Part shown: piece after piece, positions 8,861-16,880 of the stretch
How the letters are laid out: every line of letters starts with the position of its first letter
Numbering within the stretch: position 1 is the first letter of the stretch
From: Marinococcus halotolerans DSM 16375
GTDB taxonomy: Bacteria; Bacillota; Bacilli; Bacillales; Marinococcaceae
Length of the DNA stretch: 64,000 bases
NCBI RefSeq assembly: GCF_000420725.1
Contig: NZ_ATVM01000006.1
Span: 87,598-151,597 of the forward strand
Reading direction: 5' to 3'
Translations under genes and position numbers: made by a program
Notes under the pieces: model-generated
Database searches by the model: none
The model's input: only the letters and a program-made list of their open reading frames with translations
What the model was told of the DNA's origin: nothing

Positions 8861-10009
8861 ATGAAATCATCCCATCAATATTTTTTTCCGACGTACGAAG
8901 AAGCAAGAAGAGCCTTTCGGAAAAGAAGCACTGATGTAGCGGCAGTCTGGCCGGAGGCCTCGCTGACCCAGTATGCTGTCGGAAAGCCGGAAAAAGATAA
9001 CACGACCGATATTATTGCAGCAGACGCCAAATACCATTCAAGCACGCTGATTGTAGTCACCACCGGCGTACACGGAATTGAAGGATATGCCGGTTCGGCG
9101 CTTCTGCAGCTGTTTATTGATGAATATCTGACGCAGCTGAATCCGAATACTACCGGGATACGCCTTGTGCATGCTGTGAATCCGTGGGGAATGAAAAACC
9201 GGCGGCGGGTGAGTGAAAACAACGTGGACCTGAACCGTAACTTTATTAAAGATTGGAGCAGCGTGCCCGCTTCACTGAACGAGCGTTTCGAAAAAGAAAA
9301 GAAGCACTTCGTACCGGAGGGGCCGGTCAAAAGCTGGAAAAAACAGCGCCGCGATCTGCTGGGCGCTCTCGGGGCAAAGGTATTTAAGCGCGGTGTCTCC
9401 GGCCTGGAAAAAGCGGCAACGATGGGGCAGTACCAGTACCCGACCGGTATTTTTTACGGCGGTGCAGCTTATGAAGAGCCGGTGGAAAAGCTATTGTCAC
9501 GCATGGATGAATGGGTAAAGGAGTATGAAACGGTCGTCCATATTGACATTCATACCGGGCTGGGGCCTGCTGAACAGCTGTGGCTGCAGGTGCCGCATTC
9601 AGACCCGCGTAAGGAAAAAGAGCTTCAAAAAAAGTTCGGGCACCCTGAGGTAAACGATGTGCAAAAAACGGAGGTGAGGGAGATTAAAGGCGAGGATGCA
9701 GAATACGTAAAGGACGTCTACAGCCAGAGGCATCCGGAAAAATATATCTTCTCCTGCCTGCTTGAGTTTGGCACGATCGGCAACCGGCTGCCTGACCAGA
9801 TGAGGGCGCTCGATATTGTCGTGCATGAAAACCAGTACTACTGGTACGGGGCGAAAAAAGAAGCAGACGCCCGTGAACTGCAGAAGGAATTTCATCAGCT
9901 GTTCGACCCGCCCGAAGAAAGCTGGAGACAGGCCGTGCTGAAGAAGGGCAAAGCAGGCTTTGATCTCGTGCTTGAAAAAGAAGCTGGGGTGCAGCTCGTT
10001 AAAAAATAA
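8861..10009 (+). CDS. M14-like zinc carboxypeptidase family protein (DUF2817)
   Basis: 382 aa, start at 8861 behind GAGGAGGGAGG. Zinc-site motifs are visible: GVHGIEGYAG (His and Glu ligands, approx. residue 71), VDLNRNF (arginine/substrate site) and VHIDIHTGLG (third ligand). This layout belongs to the DUF2817 branch of the M14 metallopeptidases. No signal peptide, so probably cytoplasmic. Substrate unknown; amidase or peptidase activity is inferred. It stands alone on the plus strand, divergent from the UDG gene. Confidence 0.78.
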   Translation: MKSSHQYFFPTYEEARRAFRKRSTDVAAVWPEASLTQYAVGKPEKDNTTDIIAADAKYHSSTLIVVTTGVHGIEGYAGSALLQLFIDEYLTQLNPNTTGIRLVHAVNPWGMKNRRRVSENNVDLNRNFIKDWSSVPASLNERFEKEKKHFVPEGPVKSWKKQRRDLLGALGAKVFKRGVSGLEKAATMGQYQYPTGIFYGGAAYEEPVEKLLSRMDEWVKEYETVVHIDIHTGLGPAEQLWLQVPHSDPRKEKELQKKFGHPEVNDVQKTEVREIKGEDAEYVKDVYSQRHPEKYIFSCLLEFGTIGNRLPDQMRALDIVVHENQYYWYGAKKEADARELQKEFHQLFDPPEESWRQAVLKKGKAGFDLVLEKEAGVQLVKK

Positions 10010-10068
10010 TCGGGGGAAATAGAAGCAGGGCATGAAGCTTATTCGAAAACAGAATCTTTTGTGGCAGC

Positions 10069-10099
10069 AAATGACCGTATAATAGGGAGAAGGTCATTT
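10069..10099. promoter_or_regulatory. Inverted repeat AAATGACC / GGTCATTT around a -10 box
   Basis: Two perfect 8-bp arms flank TATAAT at 10078-10083, about 20 bp upstream of the LytTR gene start. The layout suits an operator, possibly autoregulatory. No clear -35 was found. Confidence 0.4.
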
Positions 10100-10120
10100 T
10101 TCAAAAAAAGGAGGAAGAGC

Positions 10121-10771
10121 ATGGACAGCTCATCCATTGCGCCGTTAATCGACAGCTTTAAGAAATTATTTCCAAAGGAGACCTCATTCGCTGCTGCGAG
10201 TACAGAGGCGTTCATCTACTACAAGCCGAGCCGGTCGGTCGACCTGTCTATTACCCCGGGCGACAGGGTAGTGCAGGATACGGTCAGCTATCATTCTCTG
10301 GTCGGGAAAAAGAAAACATCCCGTCATGTGAGCAGTCACGTATTCGGCGTCCCATACTACGGAACGTCGGTGCCAATTATTCAAAAAAATGAACTCGTAG
10401 GCTGTTTAACCGCAATTACTGTGCCAGGCGAAGCCCCGGGAGAACTCAAAATATTGACGATGCAGCATGAAAATGGCTGGAAACCTGTTCCCTACAACGA
10501 CGTTTCCTATCTGGAAGCATATGACCGGAAAACATGGATGCAGACGAACGAGGGCAGGGGCACAAACAAATTTACGTTGCATCAGCTGGAGTGGCTGCTA
10601 CCGGAGGAGACGTTCATCCGCTGTCACCGTTCATTCATCGTGAATATAAACAAAATCCGGGACATTCAGCCGGATTCGCATTCCACCTTTACGCTCATTA
10701 TGGAGGAAGGTTCCCGGGTGCCGGTCGGACAGACGTATGCAAGCAGCTTCCGGTGGCGGCTGCAGTTCTAA
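10121..10771 (+). CDS. LytTR-family DNA-binding regulator with PAS-like N-terminal domain
   Basis: 216 aa from the ATG at 10121 with AAGGAGG in front. Residues about 15-110 look like a small-molecule-sensing PAS-like fold. Residues about 120-216 form a LytTR DNA-binding domain (VSYLEAYDRKTWMQT, LPEETFIRCHRSFIVNINKI, then VPVGQTY). There is no receiver domain, so it is not a classical response regulator. It is followed 110 bp later by the CoA-transferase gene, which is the likely target by proximity. The ligand is unknown. Confidence 0.82.
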   Translation: MDSSSIAPLIDSFKKLFPKETSFAAASTEAFIYYKPSRSVDLSITPGDRVVQDTVSYHSLVGKKKTSRHVSSHVFGVPYYGTSVPIIQKNELVGCLTAITVPGEAPGELKILTMQHENGWKPVPYNDVSYLEAYDRKTWMQTNEGRGTNKFTLHQLEWLLPEETFIRCHRSFIVNINKIRDIQPDSHSTFTLIMEEGSRVPVGQTYASSFRWRLQF

Positions 10772-10881
10772 TTCATCCGCATATATGCTGGTTTATTCAT
10801 AAATACCGGTCGTTTGTGCATAATTGAAAGAATCTTATGACACATCCTGCTACGCTGTACAAAAAGAAATGAGGGTTTACC

Positions 10882-12399
10882 GTGAACAATAAACTCCAGC
10901 AGGTGCTCCGGCACAACGATCTGAAGGAACGTATTGTGGATAGTGAAACAGCAGCAGGGTGGATTAAGGATGGAATGACCGTGGGTCTGAGCGGGTTTAC
11001 ACGTGCAGGAGATGTAAAAGCCTTGCCCGGGGCTCTCGTGGAAAAAGCGAAGCATGAAGATTTCTGCCTTGACGTTTATACTGGTGCTTCGCTCGGTTCG
11101 GATACGGACCAGATCATGGCTGATGCCGGCATTGTTTGTAAGCGATTACCTTTCCAGGTGGACCAGCGGATGCGCGAAGAGATCAACCAGGGTAATATTT
11201 CGTTTATTGACCAGCATCTGTCCCACACTGCAGAAGGCGTGCGCCACCGGTCGCTGAACCACATTGATGCTGCGATCATAGAAGCAGTGGCAATCACCGA
11301 AGAAGGATGGCTCGTGCCTTCCACTTCAGTAGGCAATTCGGCGGTCTTTGCAGAAGAGGCTGATATGATTATTGTGGAACTGAACACGGCCCAGCCTGCC
11401 GAACTGGAAGGAATGCACGACATTTACCATATGGGCCGGCAGGGAGAGAGAGGTCCGATCCCACTAAGGGACGTAGAGGACCGGATTGGCACCACTGCCA
11501 TACCTGTGGATCCGGAAAAAATCCAGGGCATCATCATCACGAATGAATTGGATTCGCCGTCCACCGTCACCAGTCCGGATGAAACAACAAAGGCGATGGC
11601 CAGACACCTTATCGATTTTTTGAAGGATGAACACGGACGCGGAAATGCTGAAAAAGAGCTTCCACCGCTGCAGTCCGGCATCGGCACAGTAGCAAACGCT
11701 GTGTTTCACGGGCTGCTGGATTCGGAATTCACGAATCTGGAGGTGTACTCCGAGGTGCTTCAGGACGCCGTGTTTGATCTGATGGACGCTGGCAAAGTCC
11801 GGTTTGCTTCCGGCTGTTCGATTACTCTTTCCGGGGAGAAGATGAACGAAGTATTTCCGAAGCTTGAAGATTACCGGGATCAGTTGGTCCTGCGTCCGCA
11901 GGAATTGTCCAATCACCCGGAAATCATCCGGCGCCTCGGCCTGATTTCCATTAATACGGCCCTCGAAGCAGATATTTACGGTAATGTTAATTCGACTCAT
12001 GTAAATGGCACGAATATGATGAACGGCATTGGCGGCTCCGGCGACTTCGCCCGCAACGGGCGCACAGCTATTTTCGTAACTAAATCAATTGCTAAAAACG
12101 GCGATATTTCCAGCGTAGTACCGTTTGTTTCCCATGTGGATCATACGGAGCACGATGTTGATATTCTCGTAACAGAGCAGGGCTATGCCGACCTCCGGGG
12201 ACTTGCCCCGCGGGAGAGGGCTGCAGAAGTTATTCAGAACTGCGCGCATCCGCTTTACCGGGAGCAGCTGTGGAGCTATTTCCAACGCGCCTGTGAAGAA
12301 GCCGGCGGCCAGACGCCGCATCTGCTGGAAGAGGCCCTTTCCTGGCACGTGCAGATGCAGAGGGAAGGAACGATGCGGGAGGCTGCAACGAAAATCTAA
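10882..12399 (+). CDS. Acetyl-CoA hydrolase / acetate (succinate) CoA-transferase
   Basis: 505 aa, the usual length for the Ach1/Cat1 family. The catalytic glutamate lies in NLEVYSEVLQD (approx. residue 287). The glycine-rich CoA-site GIGGSGDFARNG follows at about 381-392. Members move CoA between acetyl-, succinyl- or propionyl-CoA and free acids in the cytoplasm. The upstream LytTR gene suggests dedicated regulation. Exact acyl preference cannot be read from the sequence. Confidence 0.88.
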   Translation: MNNKLQQVLRHNDLKERIVDSETAAGWIKDGMTVGLSGFTRAGDVKALPGALVEKAKHEDFCLDVYTGASLGSDTDQIMADAGIVCKRLPFQVDQRMREEINQGNISFIDQHLSHTAEGVRHRSLNHIDAAIIEAVAITEEGWLVPSTSVGNSAVFAEEADMIIVELNTAQPAELEGMHDIYHMGRQGERGPIPLRDVEDRIGTTAIPVDPEKIQGIIITNELDSPSTVTSPDETTKAMARHLIDFLKDEHGRGNAEKELPPLQSGIGTVANAVFHGLLDSEFTNLEVYSEVLQDAVFDLMDAGKVRFASGCSITLSGEKMNEVFPKLEDYRDQLVLRPQELSNHPEIIRRLGLISINTALEADIYGNVNSTHVNGTNMMNGIGGSGDFARNGRTAIFVTKSIAKNGDISSVVPFVSHVDHTEHDVDILVTEQGYADLRGLAPRERAAEVIQNCAHPLYREQLWSYFQRACEEAGGQTPHLLEEALSWHVQMQREGTMREAATKI

Positions 12400-12408
12400 A
12401 GTCAGGAA

Positions 12409-12537
12409 ATGAAGCCTAAGCATCCGCTTTGTATACGTGGATCGGGACGATTACGGCCAGGGATCCAACAAGCGCAGCAAAAAGACAGCTTCTACTGGTA
12501 CCAGAACGTGATTCAGACGAACGGGGAAGAGCTCTAA
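12409..12537 (+). pseudogene. Remnant of a 6-phospho-beta-glucosidase (GH1) C-terminus
   Basis: Two frames together spell the end of a GH1 enzyme. One frame from 12425 gives RFVYVDRDDYGQGSNKRSKK; after a one-base shift in the AAAAAG run near 12480 the next frame gives KDSFYWYQNVIQTNGEEL and stop at 12537. This matches the characteristic SFYWYKxVIxxNGEEL tail of 6-phospho-beta-glucosidases. Only about 40 codons remain, directly behind the CoA-transferase gene, and no upstream part is present. It is a degraded relic. Confidence 0.75.
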
Positions 12538-12559
12538 AAATAAGATATCATTCATTTGG

Positions 12560-12595
12560 CTAAAGCCGGGGCGGATGCTCCGGCTTTAGTTTTTG
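12560..12595. terminator. Hairpin terminator after the glycosidase remnant
   Basis: CTAAAGCCGG pairs with CCGGCTTTAG, followed by TTTTTG. It probably once ended the glycosidase transcript and now ends the CoA-transferase unit. Confidence 0.8.
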
Positions 12596-12703
12596 CTCCT
12601 GTAAAGACAGATAAGTTGCCATTTGTTTTTCGCCACGGATAGAATAAGCGTATAACTTGTTTTTCGGCAACGCGAATAAGCTTCCAAAAGAGGAGTGAGG
12701 CAG

Positions 12704-13834
12704 ATGATTGATTTTTTGATTATCGGTGGCGGTATTGTTGGTACGGCGCTCGCACATGAACTTTCCCATTACCGGGGACGAACGGCGGTTCTGGAAAAAG
12801 GACGTACGCTCTCCGGGGTCCAGTCGACGCATAACAGCGCGCTTGTGCATCCCCCTGCAATGATGCCCGCTGCTAAAGGGAAAATGAAGTCTGAGCTTGG
12901 CAGAAACGGAAGCCGTCTTCACCGGATACTGGCGGAACGCTTTGATGTGCCTGTTTTTCAACACGGAGCGATCGCGACGGCACGCACCGATGAAGAGCTT
13001 GGAAAACTACACTGGCTGAAGCGGCAGAGCGAGGCAGAAGGCGTTCACACAATTACAATGTTAAGTCGCGAAGAGATGCTCGAGCGAGAGCCAAACCTGC
13101 ACCCAGAGCTCAAAGGCGGCCTTTTTATGCCGGAAGCCATGAGTGCAGATACTGCTGTGCTTACAGACCGGCTTGCCTCCAATGCCAGCCGCAATGGGGC
13201 GGAGATCTATGTGAACACTGAAATCGTGGATCTGCGGAGATCGGAAAATGGATTTGAAGTAGAAACAACAGATGGGAAAGTTTTTCAAAGCAGATTTGTA
13301 ATCAACGCGGCAGGTGCAGCTGCTGGATTTATTGCCGGTATGATTGAGGACGAAGTGCCGTTTGAACCGGTGCCGAGGCGCGGGGAATATATGGTGCTTG
13401 GAAAACAGGCTTCAGGATTTATTAATCATATTATCTATCCACCGCCGACAAGCCGGACGAAGGGTATCCTGATCATTCCACAGCCAGACGGAACGATTCG
13501 GCTCGGTCCTACAGATATAAAACAAAACAGCTTCCGCTTCGCTCTTCCGACAAAAGAAGGGATGGAGCAGATTCAAAACGAAGTCAACATGCTTGCAACA
13601 GGAATTCCTTATGAACTCACAGAGCGCCACTACGCCGGTATCCGATCGAGCATTACCGACCCGGATTTCTATATCCAGCCATCGGAGAAGCATGCGCGTC
13701 TGATTCATCTGGCCGGGCTGGACTCGCCGGGGGTAACTGCCTCTCCCGCGATTGCATCATATGCAGTATCCGATATTATTCAGAACATCGAATCCGTGGA
13801 CAGAAAAACAGAGCCTGACCTAACTGGATACTGA
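12704..13834 (+). CDS. FAD-dependent oxidoreductase (DAO / GlpD-like)
   Basis: 376 aa. The ATG at 12704 is favoured over a GTG at 12695 because AGGAG lies 8 bp upstream of it. The FAD-binding motif IIGGGIVGTALAHELS is at the N-terminus, followed by a D-amino-acid-oxidase-type fold ending in AGLDSPGVTASPAIASY. It resembles single-domain glycerol-3-phosphate dehydrogenase or L-2-hydroxyglutarate-oxidase-like enzymes. Cytoplasmic or peripheral at the membrane; substrate unknown. Confidence 0.8.
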   Translation: MIDFLIIGGGIVGTALAHELSHYRGRTAVLEKGRTLSGVQSTHNSALVHPPAMMPAAKGKMKSELGRNGSRLHRILAERFDVPVFQHGAIATARTDEELGKLHWLKRQSEAEGVHTITMLSREEMLEREPNLHPELKGGLFMPEAMSADTAVLTDRLASNASRNGAEIYVNTEIVDLRRSENGFEVETTDGKVFQSRFVINAAGAAAGFIAGMIEDEVPFEPVPRRGEYMVLGKQASGFINHIIYPPPTSRTKGILIIPQPDGTIRLGPTDIKQNSFRFALPTKEGMEQIQNEVNMLATGIPYELTERHYAGIRSSITDPDFYIQPSEKHARLIHLAGLDSPGVTASPAIASYAVSDIIQNIESVDRKTEPDLTGY

Positions 13835-14017
13835 TGGTGAACGGGCTGCGGTTTTTGAAAAGGTTTCCGGTATTAAAATAAATTGTCATTGGAATTCACA
13901 TTCCCACGAAGCTGGGACTTGCAAAGGGAATTAAACATGATTATCAGAAAGTAACATCGAAAGAGTCTACAGATATAAGGATGTATATTGATGATTTTAA
14001 AACCAGCTGGATATAGG

Positions 14018-14071
14018 AAAAACCGCCCCCAACCTGGTAAGAAAAACTTCATGTTCGGGAGCGGTTTTTTG
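14018..14071 (+). terminator. Terminator in the 13835-14115 gap
   Basis: AAAAACCGC pairs with GCGGTTTTTT across a 34-base loop. The gap before it holds a 40-codon open stretch ending at 14016 without a start codon, possibly a decayed gene; I cannot name it. Confidence 0.6.
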
Positions 14072-14115
14072 TTGTGTCTTTTAACAAATCTGTATCACAC
14101 GTCTATTAAAAGGTA

Positions 14116-15240
14116 TCAGCCGTCATTCCTGGGAAGCGGATAAAATCCGTTGTAGAGCTGCTGCCATAGCGGCTCTGGAACATGGTATTTCGTCGGCTCG
14201 TTTGGATCAAAGGTGGCATTGATCTCGTGCTCGCGGCCCTCCTGAATTTTTCGTACAAACTGATAGTCAAGCAGCAATTCCCGTCCGAGGCAGACCAATT
14301 CCGTGCCCGTCTCCAGAGCACTCAGGGCATCATCTGCCGTGAAAATGGAGCCGATCCCGACTAGCGGAGCACGGCCGTCAATCCAGTCATGGATCAATTG
14401 GATCCGTTTCTGTCCATAATAAGGGCCCTCCCGCGTTTCGGAATGAATATCCATGAGAGACACATGGAAATAATCCAGCGGCTGATCAGCCAGCTTATCA
14501 ATTAATTCCTTCGTTAATTCCATCGTAATTCCCGGGGACTCGGCTTCTTCCGGGGAGAAGCGGTATCCAACAATAAAGTCGTCGCTGCCGTGTTCTCTGG
14601 CTGAGGCGGTTACCTCCTCCACAACGGCCAGTGGAAACTTGAATGGATCGGCCCATTCGTCGTCCCGGCGATTATAATACGGAGACACAAACTGTTGAAT
14701 GAGATAGTGATTGGCGCCGTGGATTTCCACGCCGTCAAAGCCTGCCTGGGCTGCACGTCTCGTCGCTTCCCCGAACGCCTGGATCGTTTCTTCGATTTCT
14801 TCTTTCGTAATGGGGCGTGCCTGGTGCTTTTGCGGTTCGCCAAAGCTTGCCAGCTCGATTGCACTTGGTGCTGCCACATCGCCTCCGGGAGTCAATTTAG
14901 GCAGAGACTGGGCCCCGCCGTGGTGAATTTGGGCGACGGCTTTTGCACCGTTCTTTTTCATGACAGCAGCTTGCTGGCGCAGGCCCTCGATATCCGAGTC
15001 TCTCGCGATGGACGGCTGTCCTGGGAATGCTTTCCCTAAAGCTGTCACATTGCTTGCTGCTGTAATAGCAAGGCCGACATCCTCCGACCGTTTTTCAATA
15101 TAAGGAAGCTCCTGGTCGGAAATGGTGCCATCCTCGTTGGAGGACACGTGGGTTAATGGCGCTAATACAAAGCGGTTTCTTAGTGTAACTCCATTCGGTA
15201 ATGTTAATGGTTGAAATAATGGGGTATATTTTTCGTTCAT
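14116..15240 (-). CDS. NADH:flavin oxidoreductase, old yellow enzyme family
   Basis: 374 aa, a TIM-barrel ene-reductase like Bacillus YqiG. The N-terminus (PLTLPNGVTLRNRFVLAPLTH) carries the FMN-binding start. The EIHGANHYLIQQFVSPYYNRR block (approx. residues 171-191) is the OYE signature with the FMN/substrate His-Asn pair. The C-terminal phosphate-binding glycines lie in VGIGSIFTADDA. It uses NAD(P)H to reduce activated double bonds. It faces the DoxX gene, and two Rex-like palindromes lie in the shared upstream region. Confidence 0.9.
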   Translation of the reverse strand: MNEKYTPLFQPLTLPNGVTLRNRFVLAPLTHVSSNEDGTISDQELPYIEKRSEDVGLAITAASNVTALGKAFPGQPSIARDSDIEGLRQQAAVMKKNGAKAVAQIHHGGAQSLPKLTPGGDVAAPSAIELASFGEPQKHQARPITKEEIEETIQAFGEATRRAAQAGFDGVEIHGANHYLIQQFVSPYYNRRDDEWADPFKFPLAVVEEVTASAREHGSDDFIVGYRFSPEEAESPGITMELTKELIDKLADQPLDYFHVSLMDIHSETREGPYYGQKRIQLIHDWIDGRAPLVGIGSIFTADDALSALETGTELVCLGRELLLDYQFVRKIQEGREHEINATFDPNEPTKYHVPEPLWQQLYNGFYPLPRNDG

Positions 15241-15352
15241 TGCTTAAGCCCTCCTTCTGCCAAAACACTATAGCACGATCCAAAAGGACTTCGCGAAAAT
15301 GTTGCTTATCGTTTTCATCATCTTTCATATATGAACACTTTGTGTCCATTCA

Positions 15353-15368
15353 TGTGAAAATATTCACA
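15353..15368. promoter_or_regulatory. Rex-like operator 1
   Basis: TGTGAA-AATA-TTCACA matches the Firmicute Rex box (TTGTGAA-N4-TTCACAA) except for the first base. It overlaps the TTCACA -35 of the doxX promoter. Confidence 0.55.
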
Positions 15369-15390
15369 AAAACAGAAAATGTGATATATT
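15363..15390 (+). promoter_or_regulatory. Probable promoter of the DoxX gene
   Basis: TTCACA (15363-15368), a 16-bp spacer and TATATT (15385-15390), lying between the two Rex-like boxes. Confidence 0.5.
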
Positions 15391-15404
15391 AAAGGTAAGA
15401 AATA

Positions 15405-15420
15405 TGTGAATACATTCACA
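15405..15420. promoter_or_regulatory. Rex-like operator 2
   Basis: TGTGAAT-AC-ATTCACA is a perfect 7-bp-arm palindrome that also fits the Rex box with one mismatch. It lies 52 bp (about five helix turns) from operator 1, between the -10 and the start codon of the DoxX gene. Confidence 0.55.
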
Positions 15421-15435
15421 AAAGGAGGATTCATA

Positions 15436-15951
15436 ATGATTATTCGTTTTTTGAAGGAATCGACGATTGCGACGGTACTGTTTCTGATAGCACGCCTGTA
15501 TTTAGGCTGGACGTGGCTCACCTCGGGGCTTGGTAAAATAACAGAAGGCTTTAATCCTGGAGGGTTTCTGCAGGGGGCGGTCGCTGAACCGGTTATGCAG
15601 GGCGGAGGCACAGCAGCAGCTTACCCATGGTACACTGCCTTCCTGGAAAATGTCGCTATTCCAAATGCCGGACTGTTTGGCTTTCTCGTTATGTGGGGTG
15701 AAGTACTGGTAGGTGCCGGCTTAATCGTTGGCTTGTTTACCACCACTGCCGCCTTCTTCGGCGGTACGATGAATATGGCATTTCTGCTGGCGGGTACAGT
15801 GTCGACTAACCCGATCATGCTTATTCTTGCCATCCTTCTCCTGGTTGGAAAAGGTAACGCCGGTAAAATCGGTCTCGACCGCTTTGTGCCAGCTGTGAAA
15901 GAAAAAATTGAACGCAGACCTAAAGAGCAACAAACGCCAAAAGCCGCATAG
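15436..15951 (+). CDS. DoxX-family membrane protein
   Basis: 171 aa from the ATG at 15436 with AAAGGAGG upstream. It has four predicted membrane helices and the DoxX features RLYLGWTWLTSGLGKI at the N-terminus and LGLFTTTAAF-type segments in the middle. Bacillus homologues such as CatD are part of thiol/quinone stress responses. It is transcribed divergently from an ene-reductase, a pairing that suggests defence against electrophiles or redox imbalance. Biochemical activity unknown. Confidence 0.85.
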   Translation: MIIRFLKESTIATVLFLIARLYLGWTWLTSGLGKITEGFNPGGFLQGAVAEPVMQGGGTAAAYPWYTAFLENVAIPNAGLFGFLVMWGEVLVGAGLIVGLFTTTAAFFGGTMNMAFLLAGTVSTNPIMLILAILLLVGKGNAGKIGLDRFVPAVKEKIERRPKEQQTPKAA

Positions 15952-15960
15952 CAGTAAGTA

Positions 15961-15988
15961 AAAAGCCCTTGCAGGAGGGCTTTTTTTA
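15961..15988 (+). terminator. Terminator of the DoxX gene
   Basis: AAGCCCT / AGGGCTT hairpin followed by eight T's. Confidence 0.85.
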
Positions 15989-16135
15989 CTTGCGCGAATA
16001 TGTAATAATATCGAAATAATACTGAGAAACGTTTACGAAACAGCAGCAGTGGAATGATAAATGTTAGCAGTATTAAAGCGAAAATTATTTAATGATGTTT
16101 GATAGATAGCTGTGTTTGGAAGGGAGGCTGTATTC

Positions 16136-16282
16136 ATGGAATTTATTATAGGTATTTTGCTGCTCGTCGTATTCGTTTTCCTGGCTATTCGTATGGCCGG
16201 CTGTTTCTTTAAATTTATTCTGCCGGTGGCCATAGTACTTGTGATTGCTTATTTCATTTACCGTTCTATACAGGGCGGCTGA
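16136..16282 (+). CDS. Small membrane protein, 48 aa
   Basis: The ATG at 16136 follows GGAAGGGAGG at good spacing and the frame ends at 16282. The peptide is almost entirely hydrophobic with two possible membrane helices (residues 3-20 and 26-43) separated by a short Cys/Lys stretch, ending in RSIQGG. A strong terminator follows directly. I do not recognise the family. The ribosome site, size and terminator support a real small gene. Confidence 0.6.
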   Translation: MEFIIGILLLVVFVFLAIRMAGCFFKFILPVAIVLVIAYFIYRSIQGG

Positions 16283-16299
16283 CAATGATTAAACGAAAA

Positions 16300-16338
16300 C
16301 CCCGCTTTTCAGTGGATGCTGAAAGCGGGGTTTTTTTA
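16300..16338. terminator. Bidirectional terminator
   Basis: CCCCGCTTTC pairs with GAAAGCGGGG, followed by seven T's. It sits between the small membrane protein gene and the convergent DUF3243 gene. Confidence 0.85.
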
Positions 16339-16668
16339 TTCTTCTTCGTTATCGTCTTTGTTCGTTTGATCGACCATGCGCACAAGCGCTTTGGCAATGG
16401 CGTCTTTTTCATCCTTTTCGGCGTTCTGCCAGAGCTCGTTTAATACTTTCTCTTCCCGGTTGCGCGGTTCTTCATGCTTGGAAAGGTGTTCGGCGACGCG
16501 TTTGGTTGCTTTTGCCAGTCCCTTTTCCCCGAGGCCGATGCTTTCGCCTTTTTTCACCTGGTCGCCCAGATAATTTTTAAAGGTATTAAAGTTCTGCATG
16601 ATCTGGTCTTTGTCTTCCTGGTCCAGCTTATCGACGTACTGTTCTGCTTTTTTTGGATCTTCCGCCAT
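16336..16668 (-). CDS. DUF3243 family small cytoplasmic protein
   Basis: 110 aa from the ATG at 16668, preceded by AAAGGAGAG. It is a soluble, highly charged helical protein with the DUF3243 core (FNTFKNYLGDQVKKGESIG, then LGEKGLAKATKRVAEHL). It resembles Bacillus YmfJ. The C-terminus is strongly acidic. Function unknown. Confidence 0.75.
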   Translation of the reverse strand: MAEDPKKAEQYVDKLDQEDKDQIMQNFNTFKNYLGDQVKKGESIGLGEKGLAKATKRVAEHLSKHEEPRNREEKVLNELWQNAEKDEKDAIAKALVRMVDQTNKDDNEEE

Positions 16669-16837
16669 TATTATCTCTCCTTTAGGTTGAGTATTAGTAA
16701 GGGCTTTCCTTTTTTGATGAAAGGATAAACGCAAGGAAGAAAAAATGCGTCATAGTACACAGAAAACTATGCTTTTATTAAGTACTAGTTAAAGTGTTCT
16801 TATTATAAAATATCCTCCAAAGTAGTTTTATGATCAG

Positions 16838-16867
16838 AAAAAAGACGCCTTTTGCGGGCGTCTTTTT
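16838..16867 (-). terminator. Terminator of the GNAT gene
   Basis: AAAGACGCC / GGCGTCTTT hairpin with a T run on the minus strand. Confidence 0.8.
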
Positions 16868-16880
16868 ACATATGCTTATA

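Noticed and set aside
8861..10009. Secreted carboxypeptidase
   Set aside because: M14-like motifs are present but there is no signal peptide, so a cytoplasmic DUF2817-type protein is the better call.
13880..14016. Small protein of about 40 codons in the gap after the FAD oxidoreductase
   Set aside because: Open frame without start codon or ribosome site; at best a decayed fragment I cannot name.
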